A stretch of 61,033 nucleotides of DNA from Desulfosporosinus sp. OT (GTDB lineage Bacteria; Bacillota; Desulfitobacteriia; Desulfitobacteriales; Desulfitobacteriaceae). The stretch is from NCBI RefSeq assembly GCF_000224515.1, contig NZ_AGAF01000111.1:1-61033 (forward strand). The letters run 5' to 3'. The position numbers and the translations under genes were made by a program. Positions 52,053 through 60,937 of the stretch are shown here, piece after piece (the first letter of the stretch is position 1; every line of letters begins with the position of its first letter). The notes below the pieces were generated by a model. It saw only the letters and a list, made by a program, of their open reading frames with translations, ran no database searches and had not been told where the DNA came from.

Positions 52053-52682
52053 TTACACCCAACCGGCTGTGTCTCCCGTTTTGGCGGTCATAATCATTGC
52101 CCTCACAAGGCATCCCTCCAAAAAAGCCAGACATTCAAACTCCATAAAGTGTGAAGCATGTTTATCAAAGAAGATCTGAACTTCGCAAGGAAATTCATCA
52201 TCTCCATCATTATAAATAATCTGGAGAGGGATTTTCGGTAATGCTTTCAGAAGCCATGAATAACGATCTGTTTTCAACTTACCGTTAAAAACTCCTCCTA
52301 ATCTGCCCATAGTTTTGCTGAATGTTACATAATCTCCATTGAATGTTTTACCGAGCGGATCGGTCATCCATTTTATATTTGTGTTGAATATTATTCCCGG
52401 GCCAGCAAGATAAGAAATCGGGACATAGGATAAAGCTGGTTCACTCACACCTTTGGACAAGGTATAGTAAGCCAGTACACTGCGGTTGTTGACATTAACT
52501 GGCATACCGTCCGTCGGGTTAACACCACGAGAACTAATCGCGTATTCTCGGCCAAGAAAACTGACAGCTAAAGTACCGTCCTGCTGAGGTGACAAATCAA
52601 GACGTTCGGCAACCTCTAACAAATCACATTCGCTCAATTTGGGTATAAGGCTTTCATAAATTTGTTCGTAACCACTACTCAT
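52053..52682 (-). CDS. DUF3786 family protein
   Basis: The 209 residues match DUF3786 (LAVSFLGREYAISSRGVNP, LSYVPISYLAGPGIIF, DKHASHFMEFECLAFLEGCL). The family is common in sulfate reducers and acetogens, often near corrinoid or metal enzymes, and has no proven function. AAAGGAG lies 7 bases before the ATG at 52682. It and the HTH membrane protein form a likely two-gene unit. Confidence 0.7.
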   Translation of the reverse strand: MSSGYEQIYESLIPKLSECDLLEVAERLDLSPQQDGTLAVSFLGREYAISSRGVNPTDGMPVNVNNRSVLAYYTLSKGVSEPALSYVPISYLAGPGIIFNTNIKWMTDPLGKTFNGDYVTFSKTMGRLGGVFNGKLKTDRYSWLLKALPKIPLQIIYNDGDDEFPCEVQIFFDKHASHFMEFECLAFLEGCLVRAMIMTAKTGDTAGWV

Positions 52683-52989
52683 AAGATACTCCTTTCATTG
52701 TGTGCTGCGGAGTTTCATTATCAAGATACTGAAGTTCAACTTTATTCTTTAGTGTAATTATTCTGCCTTTGGTAGTCTTTTCCTGCCTGTAAACCTACAA
52801 TCATACAAAAAGTCACACTTAAGTGTAACTCGTGTAGGTAATTGATTGCTAGAATCTGTACAATAAATTGCGGAAAATACTATGAATTTTTCTTTTTAAT
52901 AGTTTTAATTAATCTACCACTTGCATTTCCTTTGGATACTGAACACTGACTTTAGGAGCTTGTGGGAACATATTACTATCAAAAAAATA
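52683..52989. other. Gap without recognisable gene
   Basis: AT-rich spacer between divergent units. Probably holds the promoters; no motif stands out. Confidence 0.4.
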
Positions 52990-53020
52990 TCCTACGCCCG
53001 GTAATCGTCCGGGTGTAGGA
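52990..53020 (-). terminator. Hairpin with T-run on the minus strand
   Basis: TCCTACGCCCGG pairs with CCGGGTGTAGGA (one G-U). On the minus strand TATTTTTTT follows. No gene ends just upstream of it on that strand, so it may be a remnant. Confidence 0.45.
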
Positions 53021-53166
53021 CATGATAGCTCTGTATAGGGTGGATAGCAAGTCTTATTTAGCACTCAAGTTACTTTCCATACACTGGAGATGGATAGAAT
53101 CATAAAACGTAATAGTTATGAGCAACCTACAATTAGGTATATTTACAAGACCAAGGAGGATATTAA

Positions 53167-53763
53167 ATGCTGAACATTTTTATGACTTTTATGATGTGGA
53201 CAAAAAGGTTTAACATGTTAAAAGACTCAATAACGATTGGTTTATTAGGAGGCCTAATCGGAACTATTTTTATGGACATATCCAATTTGTTAATATTTAA
53301 AGCAGGTAAAACTGAAACCTTATATGCATATATAGCAGGTGGATTGTTTGTTGCTCCTTTTAGAACGAAACAAAAAAAGAATTATATTTTAGGTGAATTA
53401 GCACACTTTATGATTGGTTCAGTGTGGGGAATTCCGACGATCTATATACTTAAGAAAACTGGAAAAGATCATCATTTAACTAAAGGCATTTTCATATCAA
53501 TACTTTCGCTTGGTAGTCTTATAGGTGGAATAAAATTTGGCATACTAAAAAAATTTAGATTAACAAAGACATATTATTCGGCATTATGGAACCATTTAGT
53601 TTATGGATTAGTTTCCACGCAAGCTATGGTTTGGCTGGCAGATCCAATAGTTTTTGAATCCTCAAACAATAAGACTGAAGACTTTAAACGATCTAAATGT
53701 GACTATAATTCTCTAGAAATAATGGACTCTAGCCATAATCTTGAAACATCGTATCAACATTAA
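53167..53763 (+). CDS. Multi-pass membrane protein of unknown function
   Basis: AAGGAGG 8 bases before the ATG at 53167 is a near-perfect ribosome site. The 198 residues have about four hydrophobic segments (ITIGLLGGLIGTIFMDISNL, YIAGGLFVAPF, LAHFMIGSVWGIPTIYIL, ISILSLGSLIGGIKFGI) and a polar C-terminal tail from about 165. No family is recognised. It stands alone. Confidence 0.6.
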   Translation: MLNIFMTFMMWTKRFNMLKDSITIGLLGGLIGTIFMDISNLLIFKAGKTETLYAYIAGGLFVAPFRTKQKKNYILGELAHFMIGSVWGIPTIYILKKTGKDHHLTKGIFISILSLGSLIGGIKFGILKKFRLTKTYYSALWNHLVYGLVSTQAMVWLADPIVFESSNNKTEDFKRSKCDYNSLEIMDSSHNLETSYQH

Positions 53764-53842
53764 ATGGATTCCTTAGGTTATCTACTATTTATTATTAAAC
53801 CTCTCGCCTCCTTAGCTGGAGAGTCTTAGCAGGAACAAAAGA

Positions 53843-53882
53843 AAACCTCAGGAAATTATGTATTCTCCTAAGGTTGAGGTTT
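53843..53882 (+). terminator. Terminator after the membrane protein gene
   Basis: AAACCTCA pairs with TGAGGTTT with partial inner pairing, 80 bases after the stop of the gene at 53167. Confidence 0.45.
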
Positions 53883-53972
53883 CATGTTATGCACTTCTAA
53901 TATTTAGTATATCACTAATAACCGACTTACTACAGATCATTCCCAAAAAATGTTGTTGAGCAAAGCTTTCGC

Positions 53973-54272
53973 CTAACTCAGTGTTAGGTAATGGTCGTTA
54001 TAGAGACCTTCGGCTGCCACCGTTCCCATGCCGGATATACTGTTTATGGGCGGCGCCCTTGAGCCCTCCTCCTCAAGCAGGAACTTTGTGGCATGGGATT
54101 TGTATAAATCAGCCACGCCGTCCTTGAGCATAGCAATTACCGCCCCGACGACCTGATCGTTGATGCGGGAATTATTACGCATATGCGTAATTTCAGTGTT
54201 ATCTTTCATCGTTCTTGCCAGATCGACTGGTGCAGCTACTTCAACCGTCGTTGTATCTTCACCAATTTTTTG
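53973..54272 (-). pseudogene. C-terminal fragment of an unknown conserved protein
   Basis: The frame is open from a TAG at 54273 and reads KIGEDTTTVEVAAPVDLART, DQVVGAVIAMLKDGVADLYK, HATKFLLEEEGSRAPPINSI. The wording is conserved-looking, but the ATG at 54209 is inside it and has no ribosome site. I do not recognise the family. The upstream part appears deleted. Confidence 0.35.
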
Positions 54273-54325
54273 CTATAGTATTTTTCTTTTGAACCCTGTT
54301 GTTTCTCAGGTTAAGGTGAACGAGT

Positions 54326-56824
54326 TTACTCAAGCTTAATCGACGAAACAATATCCAGCTTCGAGGATTTTAAGGCCGGGCTGATTGAGGCTATCAACAT
54401 TAAGGCCATACCGGCCAAAACGTAAACTATATATGAAGCCAACGGGAAATGGATGTCCTTTGATTGATTGGTTCCAGCCAAAATAACAATCATCAATGTT
54501 CCGGTAACAACCCCGACAAAGCCTCCGATCGCTCCACCTGAAAGTGCTTCAATAAAAATCATCTTAACCGTTTGAACCTTACTCATGCCCATGGACCGGA
54601 AAACGGCCAGGGAACGCTTGCGTACGAGAAAGCTGATCAGAAGATTGTTCAATACTCCAAAAATCCCGATAATAATGGCCAAAATCGAAAAACCTGACAT
54701 CAGTGTCGTCACTTGCTGATTGGAACTCATATATTCTTCCTGAAGTTTGTCTTTCGTCTGTAAGTAGGGCTTAAGCCTTATAAATTCCGTTTCAATTTCC
54801 TTAAGCACATCCTCAGGGTTTTGGGATGTCTTGATGAAAATACCAGAATAATACTGATACTGCATATCTGCCTTAAGAAATCTTTGCGAGACTAAACCAT
54901 AGTTTTTACTATTGGCAAAATCATTAAAGAAACCAATTACCTTGTAATCCTTTTCACCACTGTTCAGTTTAAGCTTGATCAGATCCCCTTCGTTTATAGC
55001 CAGCCTTTCCTTTAAAGTATGGGTGAGTAAAATATTACGTCCTTCATCAAGTCGTTCAAACTCAGCTTGAATATCACCATCGCTATCAATGTTCCAGAAA
55101 TCTAAAATCTTGCTTTTATCAACTCCTTTGATGCGGGATATCCTCTCATCTTTATCGGCAATTTCTACTCCGTAAGCCTCGTAATCTCCATAGACTTCTT
55201 TCACTCCGTCAATACTAAGCAGCCTGTTTTCGAGATTTCTATCGGCTTTTCCGGTATACATTTCAATATCATATAAAGTATTCTTGAACTCATCTGTAAT
55301 GCTAATGACATTATCATAGCTGGCGGTATTGATCAAAAGCAAGCAGGCTATCCCTATGGCGAGCATGGATATGTTGTTGATGATATTCTGATTCTCTCTT
55401 AAATTCTTGGCAGCAAGAATCCCTATATTCCCAAAAACATACACATATACGGTTTCAAAGAGCCTGACAAACACCGCAGTAATATTGGGTACAAGCATTA
55501 CGATGGCTGTAAGGATAAGAATCATCCCTACACTACCCAAAATAGGCCTTAACTCATCCGAATCAATTAAGGAAAATGCCAAAGCAATGATCATAAAGAC
55601 TATGCCTAGTATCGGCCGTAGCCTTCTTCGTTTAGTATTCTTTTGTACAGAGTTTAAAACGATGTCCTTGATCGGAATTCTCGAGACTTTTAAGATAGGG
55701 ATGATCGAGCTCACCAAGCAAAGGATGACCGCCATCAAGAAAGCGAGTACAAAATTCGCCCCCGAAAACTGAATCGTCGCCTTGAATTCCATTCCGTCCG
55801 ATCCATTGGCCATTTTACTTAGGGCAAACGACATGAGATATAAAATTCCTACCCCTACACCACATCCTAACAGTCCACCGATGATACCGTATAAGACACT
55901 TTCTCCTAATAACAAATAGTTTGTCATGCGTTTGGTAGCACCGATACTTCTAAAAGTCCCTATGATCGGCAGCTTTTCTGTCGTAATCACCTTAAAGGAA
56001 GAGTAAATAATGAAGATGCTCATAAAGAAAACGATCGATGATAACATTAGAAATAGCGCCGATATCATAGACGTTTCGCGTTTTATTTCCTCAAGGGGAA
56101 AAAGTTCAAACACCTTGTAGTTCTTATAGTCATTGGACAACAACTCAATCATTGCTTGTTTGTCTTCAGGGTTAAGCAGCTTGATATAGATTGCCCCTAC
56201 CTTGCCGCGCGCATTGCTAAAGGAACTTAAACTATCCCGCGGTACCACGGCAGCGATTGATTTTGATTTTGCCTTGAAAAATCCTGTTGAAGAACCTATT
56301 CCACTTATTTTAAATCGTTGTCTGGATGTTTTTTGACCTTGTACTAATTCCAAATCCAGACTGTCCCCTACCTTCAACTGATACTTTTCTGCGGCTGATT
56401 GGCCAATGACGATTTTTCTGCCCTCAAAAGGGTATAGGTTATCCTGCTGGTCAATCGTGAATGGGTTCATTTTTTGAAGCTCTTCAAGCGCTGCTCCTGT
56501 CAAGTTAATACTGACTTCTTCTTTCCTGTTGGGTTTATAAACGGCATTTTCCTGAATCTCACCCAGGATATATTCCGTCCGGTCTTGATAACGCTCTGCT
56601 TTATCCAGATAGAAAAACGGAGAAGAGGATTTTTCAGTAGGAACGACCGTAATATCTGCATTACCAACAGAGTCTTGAATCCCTTTGATAATCATTTGCT
56701 CTAGACTCCCAGAAATAGCGATCGAAGCAAAAAATACCCCCGAGGATAGAACGATTGCTAAGATGATTAGAAACGTCCGTAACTTTTTTTCACAAATACT
56801 TTTAAAGATGAACTTGGTGATCAT
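54326..56824 (-). CDS. MacB/FtsX-type ABC permease
   Basis: The protein of about 832 residues has an N-terminal transmembrane helix (LRTFLIILAIVLSSGVFF), a large MacB_PCD periplasmic domain, two FtsX permease blocks (each three to four TM segments) and a second periplasmic loop between them, giving the duplicated FtsX arrangement of large permeases. The start is uncertain: a GTG at 56839, TTG at 56830 or ATG at 56824 are possible, with AGGAG just ahead. It is the last gene of the operon and, with the ATPase and the fusion protein, should form a tripartite or lipoprotein-type exporter. Confidence 0.8.
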   Translation of the reverse strand: MITKFIFKSICEKKLRTFLIILAIVLSSGVFFASIAISGSLEQMIIKGIQDSVGNADITVVPTEKSSSPFFYLDKAERYQDRTEYILGEIQENAVYKPNRKEEVSINLTGAALEELQKMNPFTIDQQDNLYPFEGRKIVIGQSAAEKYQLKVGDSLDLELVQGQKTSRQRFKISGIGSSTGFFKAKSKSIAAVVPRDSLSSFSNARGKVGAIYIKLLNPEDKQAMIELLSNDYKNYKVFELFPLEEIKRETSMISALFLMLSSIVFFMSIFIIYSSFKVITTEKLPIIGTFRSIGATKRMTNYLLLGESVLYGIIGGLLGCGVGVGILYLMSFALSKMANGSDGMEFKATIQFSGANFVLAFLMAVILCLVSSIIPILKVSRIPIKDIVLNSVQKNTKRRRLRPILGIVFMIIALAFSLIDSDELRPILGSVGMILILTAIVMLVPNITAVFVRLFETVYVYVFGNIGILAAKNLRENQNIINNISMLAIGIACLLLINTASYDNVISITDEFKNTLYDIEMYTGKADRNLENRLLSIDGVKEVYGDYEAYGVEIADKDERISRIKGVDKSKILDFWNIDSDGDIQAEFERLDEGRNILLTHTLKERLAINEGDLIKLKLNSGEKDYKVIGFFNDFANSKNYGLVSQRFLKADMQYQYYSGIFIKTSQNPEDVLKEIETEFIRLKPYLQTKDKLQEEYMSSNQQVTTLMSGFSILAIIIGIFGVLNNLLISFLVRKRSLAVFRSMGMSKVQTVKMIFIEALSGGAIGGFVGVVTGTLMIVILAGTNQSKDIHFPLASYIVYVLAGMALMLIASISPALKSSKLDIVSSIKLE

Positions 56825-56885
56825 GCCCAATCTTATCACTCCTAAAGTAACTCCCAGGTTATAACGATCAAAAGCTGCTCTAACT

Positions 56886-57959
56886 CTACTTTTTACTTAC
56901 AAAATCTATTTTTACATCGACGTTGAATTCTGGAAGCAGAAAGCTATCTGGATTTTCAATCGATATTCGGACGGGGATGATCGTTTCATTGTTCTTCAGT
57001 ACCGCTTTCTCGGCAATGGACATAACTTTCCCTTGGTAGGTCCGGGTTTTATCTGCTTGAGGGTTTATAATAACGTCTGCTCCGATCCTGACATCCTTAA
57101 TAAATTCTTCAGCCACATCTGCCTCTATCACAAGCTTGTCCTTATTCAGGATACTTAAAAGTTTCTTCCCCTCATCATTGGTTATGATATCTCCCTGAAC
57201 ACAACCAACTTCAGTGACTACCCCACTGGGAACATCGGCAACAATGTCATTCCCGTTTATGTAACTTTTGTTCATCTTTTCCTGCATCCCTTGGAGGTCA
57301 AGCTCCTTGGAGGTAACCATGAGGCTCTTTTGATCTATTGAAGTTTTAAGCTGATCCAGCTCTTGTTGGATTTCCTTCCTGGTGTTAGCCTCGGAAAACC
57401 TCGCATCTTGGACAGATTTTTCCTTTTCATTGACAGTTTCTTTAAATTCATTGAGTTCACTTTGTGACAAGGCACCCGTCTTATATAATGCTTCTCTAGC
57501 CGATAAATCATCTAGCGCTTTACTTAATGATTCCTCTGCATGTTTCTGATCATTAATATATTTTCTGATATCAGGATCGGTGCTTTCATCCAGACTGCGA
57601 CCTTTGGCTATATAGTCCCTATTTAAGCCGGATAATTCAAGTTGCAAAGTCTTTATTTCAAAGTCCTTGTCTCTGATTTGGGTTAGATAGTTCCGTGAGT
57701 CTAAACTTAGCAAAGCATCTCCCCGCTTTACTCTTTGTCCTTCAACAACGTTAACCTTAGTCACTTCTGTTAAAAAATCGATTGTTATATTTTTCACTTC
57801 AGTAGACTTAACCGTACCAAAGGCTTCTATGACCTGCTTTGGTTCTACTTTGGCAGTACTTTTATCCTCAGTTTTTTCGGTTTCTTTTCCACACCCTGAG
57901 ATACTTAACATCAATACCCCGATAAGAACTATCATTAAGATTCTTCTCATGCTTGACAT
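56886..57959 (-). CDS. HlyD/MacA-like periplasmic adaptor lipoprotein
   Basis: The 357 residues start with a lipoprotein signal (LMLSISGCGKE, Cys near 23), followed by a biotinyl-lipoyl half (VNVVEGQRVKRGDALLSLDS), a long coiled-coil hairpin at about 90-220, the second lipoyl half (VADVPSGVVTEVGCVQGDII) and a beta-barrel end. This is the MacA/HlyD plan; in a Gram-positive it would be membrane-anchored. It overlaps the ATPase gene by 13 bases and likely links the exporter to its cargo. Confidence 0.82.
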   Translation of the reverse strand: MSSMRRILMIVLIGVLMLSISGCGKETEKTEDKSTAKVEPKQVIEAFGTVKSTEVKNITIDFLTEVTKVNVVEGQRVKRGDALLSLDSRNYLTQIRDKDFEIKTLQLELSGLNRDYIAKGRSLDESTDPDIRKYINDQKHAEESLSKALDDLSAREALYKTGALSQSELNEFKETVNEKEKSVQDARFSEANTRKEIQQELDQLKTSIDQKSLMVTSKELDLQGMQEKMNKSYINGNDIVADVPSGVVTEVGCVQGDIITNDEGKKLLSILNKDKLVIEADVAEEFIKDVRIGADVIINPQADKTRTYQGKVMSIAEKAVLKNNETIIPVRISIENPDSFLLPEFNVDVKIDFVSKK

Positions 57960-58624
57960 ACCTTCCCGTCTTTTAAGTTAATGATTCTTTGACCATAATC
58001 TGCTGCTTCCTTGGAGTGTGTAACTTGAACAATGGTTCTTCCTTTTTCCTGATTAATTGCCTTCAGAAGTTCCATAACCTCAGTTCCTGTTTTTGAATCA
58101 AGATTTCCGATTGGCTCATCGGCTAAAATAATCTCAGGTTCATTAATTAGGGCCCTGGCAATAGCTACTCTTTGCTGCTGGCCCCCGGATAGCTCCTTCG
58201 GCGTATGGTTTCTTCTATCTGTTAGACCCACAATCGTTAAAATGTCATGGAGTTCGTCCTTGTAATTTTTAACATTTTTCCCGTCAAGAAGTACAGGGAG
58301 TAAAATATTCTCTTCTACACTCAAATTTGGGATGAGATTATAAAATTGAAAGACAAAACCTATCTCTTTTCTACGCATGGAGCTTTCTTCTTTATCCTTC
58401 ATTTTGGAAATTTCATGACCATTTACTCTGATGCAGCCGGAGGTTGGTTTATCAAGCCCACCGATTAAGTATAAAAGAGTACTTTTCCCTGAACCTGATG
58501 GTCCCATAATCGAGACAAACTCACCCTTGTGAATAAGTACATTAATATCCCTTAAAACCTCCACATCGACTGTCCCTAGTTTATAGGCCTTCCATAAATC
58601 GACTGTTTCGATAACTGATTCCAT
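57947..58624 (-). CDS. ABC transporter ATP-binding protein (LolD/MacB type)
   Basis: The 225 residues carry Walker A GPSGSGKST (about 41-49), Q-loop FVFQFYNLIPNLSV, signature LSGGQQQR, Walker B IILADEPIGNLDS and H-loop VTHSKEA. This is the MacB/LolD subfamily ATPase that pairs with FtsX permeases. It is first in the minus-strand operon with the adaptor and the permease. No kinase-regulator pair of the BceRS type lies beside it. Confidence 0.88.
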   Translation of the reverse strand: MESVIETVDLWKAYKLGTVDVEVLRDINVLIHKGEFVSIMGPSGSGKSTLLYLIGGLDKPTSGCIRVNGHEISKMKDKEESSMRRKEIGFVFQFYNLIPNLSVEENILLPVLLDGKNVKNYKDELHDILTIVGLTDRRNHTPKELSGGQQQRVAIARALINEPEIILADEPIGNLDSKTGTEVMELLKAINQEKGRTIVQVTHSKEAADYGQRIINLKDGKVCQA

Positions 58625-58977
58625 ATTCGCACCTCAACTATTATAAGTTAGAAATAGGAAGCCCACTCTTATTGATTTCTTAATGCACTAAATAAGAGTG
58701 AAACCAAACTGTATATTTATATTGACGCAGAATCTTGGTTAGATACTTCATATTTTTTAAAATTCGATATTTTTCTAGATATATTTTATCTTAATACTCT
58801 TGATTATTTCTTAACAAGATATTAATAAAGTATTAATTGTTCCTTAGAAACCGTAGATCTTCACTACGTCCTGCCCACCAAGCGCTATAACTTCGTTAAT
58901 CTTTGAATGATTGCAGGATAAAAACTCCTCCAGAGCATAAGGCAGATTTTATCTTGGTCATGGAGGATAACACGGTG
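58625..58977. other. Gap upstream of the ABC operon
   Basis: AT-rich, likely holding the promoter of the ABC operon. GAAATAGGAAG at 58651 resembles the ATAGGAA repeat words. No gene seen. Confidence 0.35.
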
Positions 58978-59082
58978 GAAATTCATCGTGTGCTTCACAG
59001 CAAACAGGATTTCCACGGCTTCTTGTGAGCCGATCGGTCCATAATTTGCTTGCCCTTTGCTGATCACCAGATCAGCTTTTTT
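58978..59082 (-). repeat. Direct repeat, copy 2: DUF89-like gene fragment
   Basis: Matches 33068-33174 in the same orientation. The minus frame (DLVISKGQANYGPIGSQEAV) resembles the DUF89/ARMT1 core better than copy 1. The frame runs on to 58885 but then loses family resemblance. Confidence 0.55.
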
Positions 59083-59106
59083 GTACTAGGCAGAAAGTAT
59101 AACCTT

Positions 59107-59259
59107 TCATTCCATACTTTCTGGAAGCATAAGTGCAACTAAGGTGGCCGCCTCGCTAAGGCTTGCAGGAATGCTAATCCGTGCGAAGACAGTGTCTTCG
59201 TGGGCGCCAGCCAAGTTTTCTTTATAGGCCTGGATAGGTTCCTCCGAAATACACACAAA
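59107..59259 (-). other. Possible short remnant
   Basis: The minus frame reads ISEEPIQAYKENLAGAHEDT then VFARISIPASLSEAATLVAL to a TGA at 59107. The wording is protein-like and GC-rich against its surroundings. No ribosome site was found and the family is not recognised. Confidence 0.25.
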
Positions 59260-59280
59260 TTATTGGATATTCTTTCAAAA

Positions 59281-59317
59281 AGATGACCCCAAATGCAATT
59301 TTCATTCGGGGTCATCT
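59281..59317 (-). terminator. Minus-strand hairpin with T-run
   Basis: AGATGACCCC pairs with GGGGTCATCT, with inner AATG/CATT pairing, and TTTTTG follows on the minus strand. It would terminate transcripts coming from the membrane-protein gene at 59582. Confidence 0.55.
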
Positions 59318-59581
59318 GCTGTATTGCTAAACTTAGGATAAATACTGCTGGTTGTGACAAATTTTTACGCTTAAATTCGGATGTCATTCAATACGGAAGT
59401 TAATTTCCATGCCACACAAATTATTGCAGTAATAAGAATGGTTAGAATGTACGGATACAAGATGAAAGGGGATTTATTGTCTATAATGTTCATAACATTA
59501 TGTTAATTATCGATGTGTCCTAACGCATTTATTATCCTCTAAGTGTCGGGAATTCGATTATGCAACGATGGACTGCTATCA

Positions 59582-60103
59582 TTATTCGAAATAGACATTC
59601 CTTTTGACTATTTCTGGGTTTCCTTCAATCTCAAAGGAATTTTCACCAGTCTTTATCATATTTACATTTTCCTTATGATCTTGCCCATATATCCGTTTGA
59701 CCAACTTAATTCCAGGAATAATATTTTTCTCTTGCATTACTAGAATCCCAAAGCTGGTTGTAGCACCTCCATTTGTTCTATATGCAACAATATCAGAATT
59801 ATCCAAGCTCAAATTCTTAATTTGCTCAAAACCAATTGGTGCAATCATAATTGGCATCAATAATATTCCTAGTATACAAGGGATTACCCATATGAGTGTA
59901 TTTAAAATCTTAGCAACCAGACTTCTAAAGAAAAAACCTTTTATCATTAGAACGGTTGGTATAAGTAAAACAAAAATCGTAAATACACTATTTAACAGTC
60001 GGCTATCAAATCTTATTACTGGGTAAAGAAAGTTGAATATTGCGATTATGTAGAGCGCTATTAACAATATATATTGAAAGCCTTTATAGAGAGATATTTT
60101 CAA
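59582..60103 (-). CDS. Hypothetical membrane protein
   Basis: AAAGGAG 7 bases before a TTG at 60103 marks the likely start; a frame to 60151 exists but lacks this site. The 173 residues have three to four hydrophobic segments (ISLYKGFQYILLIALYIIAI, VFTIFVLLIPTVLMI, LIWVIPCILGILLMPIMI) and a cytosolic or exported beta-rich tail. No family is recognised. It may form a unit with the small DUF6199 gene upstream on the same strand. Confidence 0.5.
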   Translation of the reverse strand: MKISLYKGFQYILLIALYIIAIFNFLYPVIRFDSRLLNSVFTIFVLLIPTVLMIKGFFFRSLVAKILNTLIWVIPCILGILLMPIMIAPIGFEQIKNLSLDNSDIVAYRTNGGATTSFGILVMQEKNIIPGIKLVKRIYGQDHKENVNMIKTGENSFEIEGNPEIVKRNVYFE

Positions 60104-60217
60104 TAAGTTCTCTCCTTTCTCATGTGACCTAATAATATTGTTCAGTGTCATATAACGTTGGGAAGCCCCCTTTAGGTCAATTCTTACGCAGTATAAGAAT
60201 GATGTTCATTAGTCTCT

Positions 60218-60406
60218 TTAGTTAGGAACTAATACCCAAATAACAATGAAGATAACGACAGCCATTATTCTGTTAATTATTAAATACAGTTCACTCGGCT
60301 CGGCATTTTTAAATTTCCAGCCTTCAGAAATCATCCATGTAATTCTAGGATTTATTATGGTAATAAGTAGAAATATACTTGCAATCATTTTTATAAATCC
60401 AGGCAC
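60218..60406 (-). CDS. Small DUF6199-type membrane protein
   Basis: GGGGAGGG sits about 9 bases before the GTG at 60406. The 62 residues have a first TM (IASIFLLITIINP), the conserved ITWMISEGWKFKNAEPSELY and a second TM, the plan of DUF6199. The function of the family is not known. Confidence 0.6.
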   Translation of the reverse strand: MPGFIKMIASIFLLITIINPRITWMISEGWKFKNAEPSELYLIINRIMAVVIFIVIWVLVPN

Positions 60407-60493
60407 TTCAAATCCCTCCCCACTTTTTCATTCCTTAGTACCCAACTGATACTCAAAATCCTACAACATTAAGAATACTACGACAATATTTCT

Positions 60494-60853
60494 TTAACTA
60501 TTCTTCTTTTTAAGAAATACCAGGTCGATAAAAGATACCCCAAAGGCAAGACTTACAGATGAATAAAGAACTTTAGTAGAATTCAATTTTGATGTTTTGA
60601 AAAAATAATCGGACATAAATACTAAAAGAAATAATGAAACACTATATAAAAATGATAATCTTACAAATTTAAATATTCTTATCCTTAATTCAACCCATTT
60701 CAACTCTTTCATACGCAAAATAATAATACTAAGAAAATAAAAAGCTAGTAAAAAAAGAAAGATACAATAGCCTATCAAAAATCTAACCGCAAATACGTTT
60801 TTGGCATTTTTGTAAATAATAAACATTGTAATTATTAATCCGATAACGCCCAT
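60494..60853 (-). CDS. Hypothetical membrane protein with an uncertain start
   Basis: The 119 residues have about four hydrophobic segments. The ATG at 60853 has no ribosome site, but AAGGAGGGG lies at about 60890. That site is 8 bases from an in-frame CTG at 60883, which would add ten residues (FNLNKILYA before the ATG). Use of a CTG start, or a frameshift between the nearby ATG GAC TGT frame and this one, are the options. Confidence 0.5.
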   Translation of the reverse strand: MGVIGLIITMFIIYKNAKNVFAVRFLIGYCIFLFLLAFYFLSIIILRMKELKWVELRIRIFKFVRLSFLYSVSLFLLVFMSDYFFKTSKLNSTKVLYSSVSLAFGVSFIDLVFLKKKNS

Positions 60854-60937
60854 TGCATAAAGAATTTTATTTAAGTTAAACAGTCCATACCCCTCCTTGA
60901 TTCAAGCAAAAAATTACGCACTAATTAACCTCTACTT

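Noticed and set aside
59139-59387. Minus-strand 82-codon frame at the right part of the window
   Set aside because: It crosses a terminator-like hairpin and shares no frame with the more protein-like short remnant at 59107-59259.
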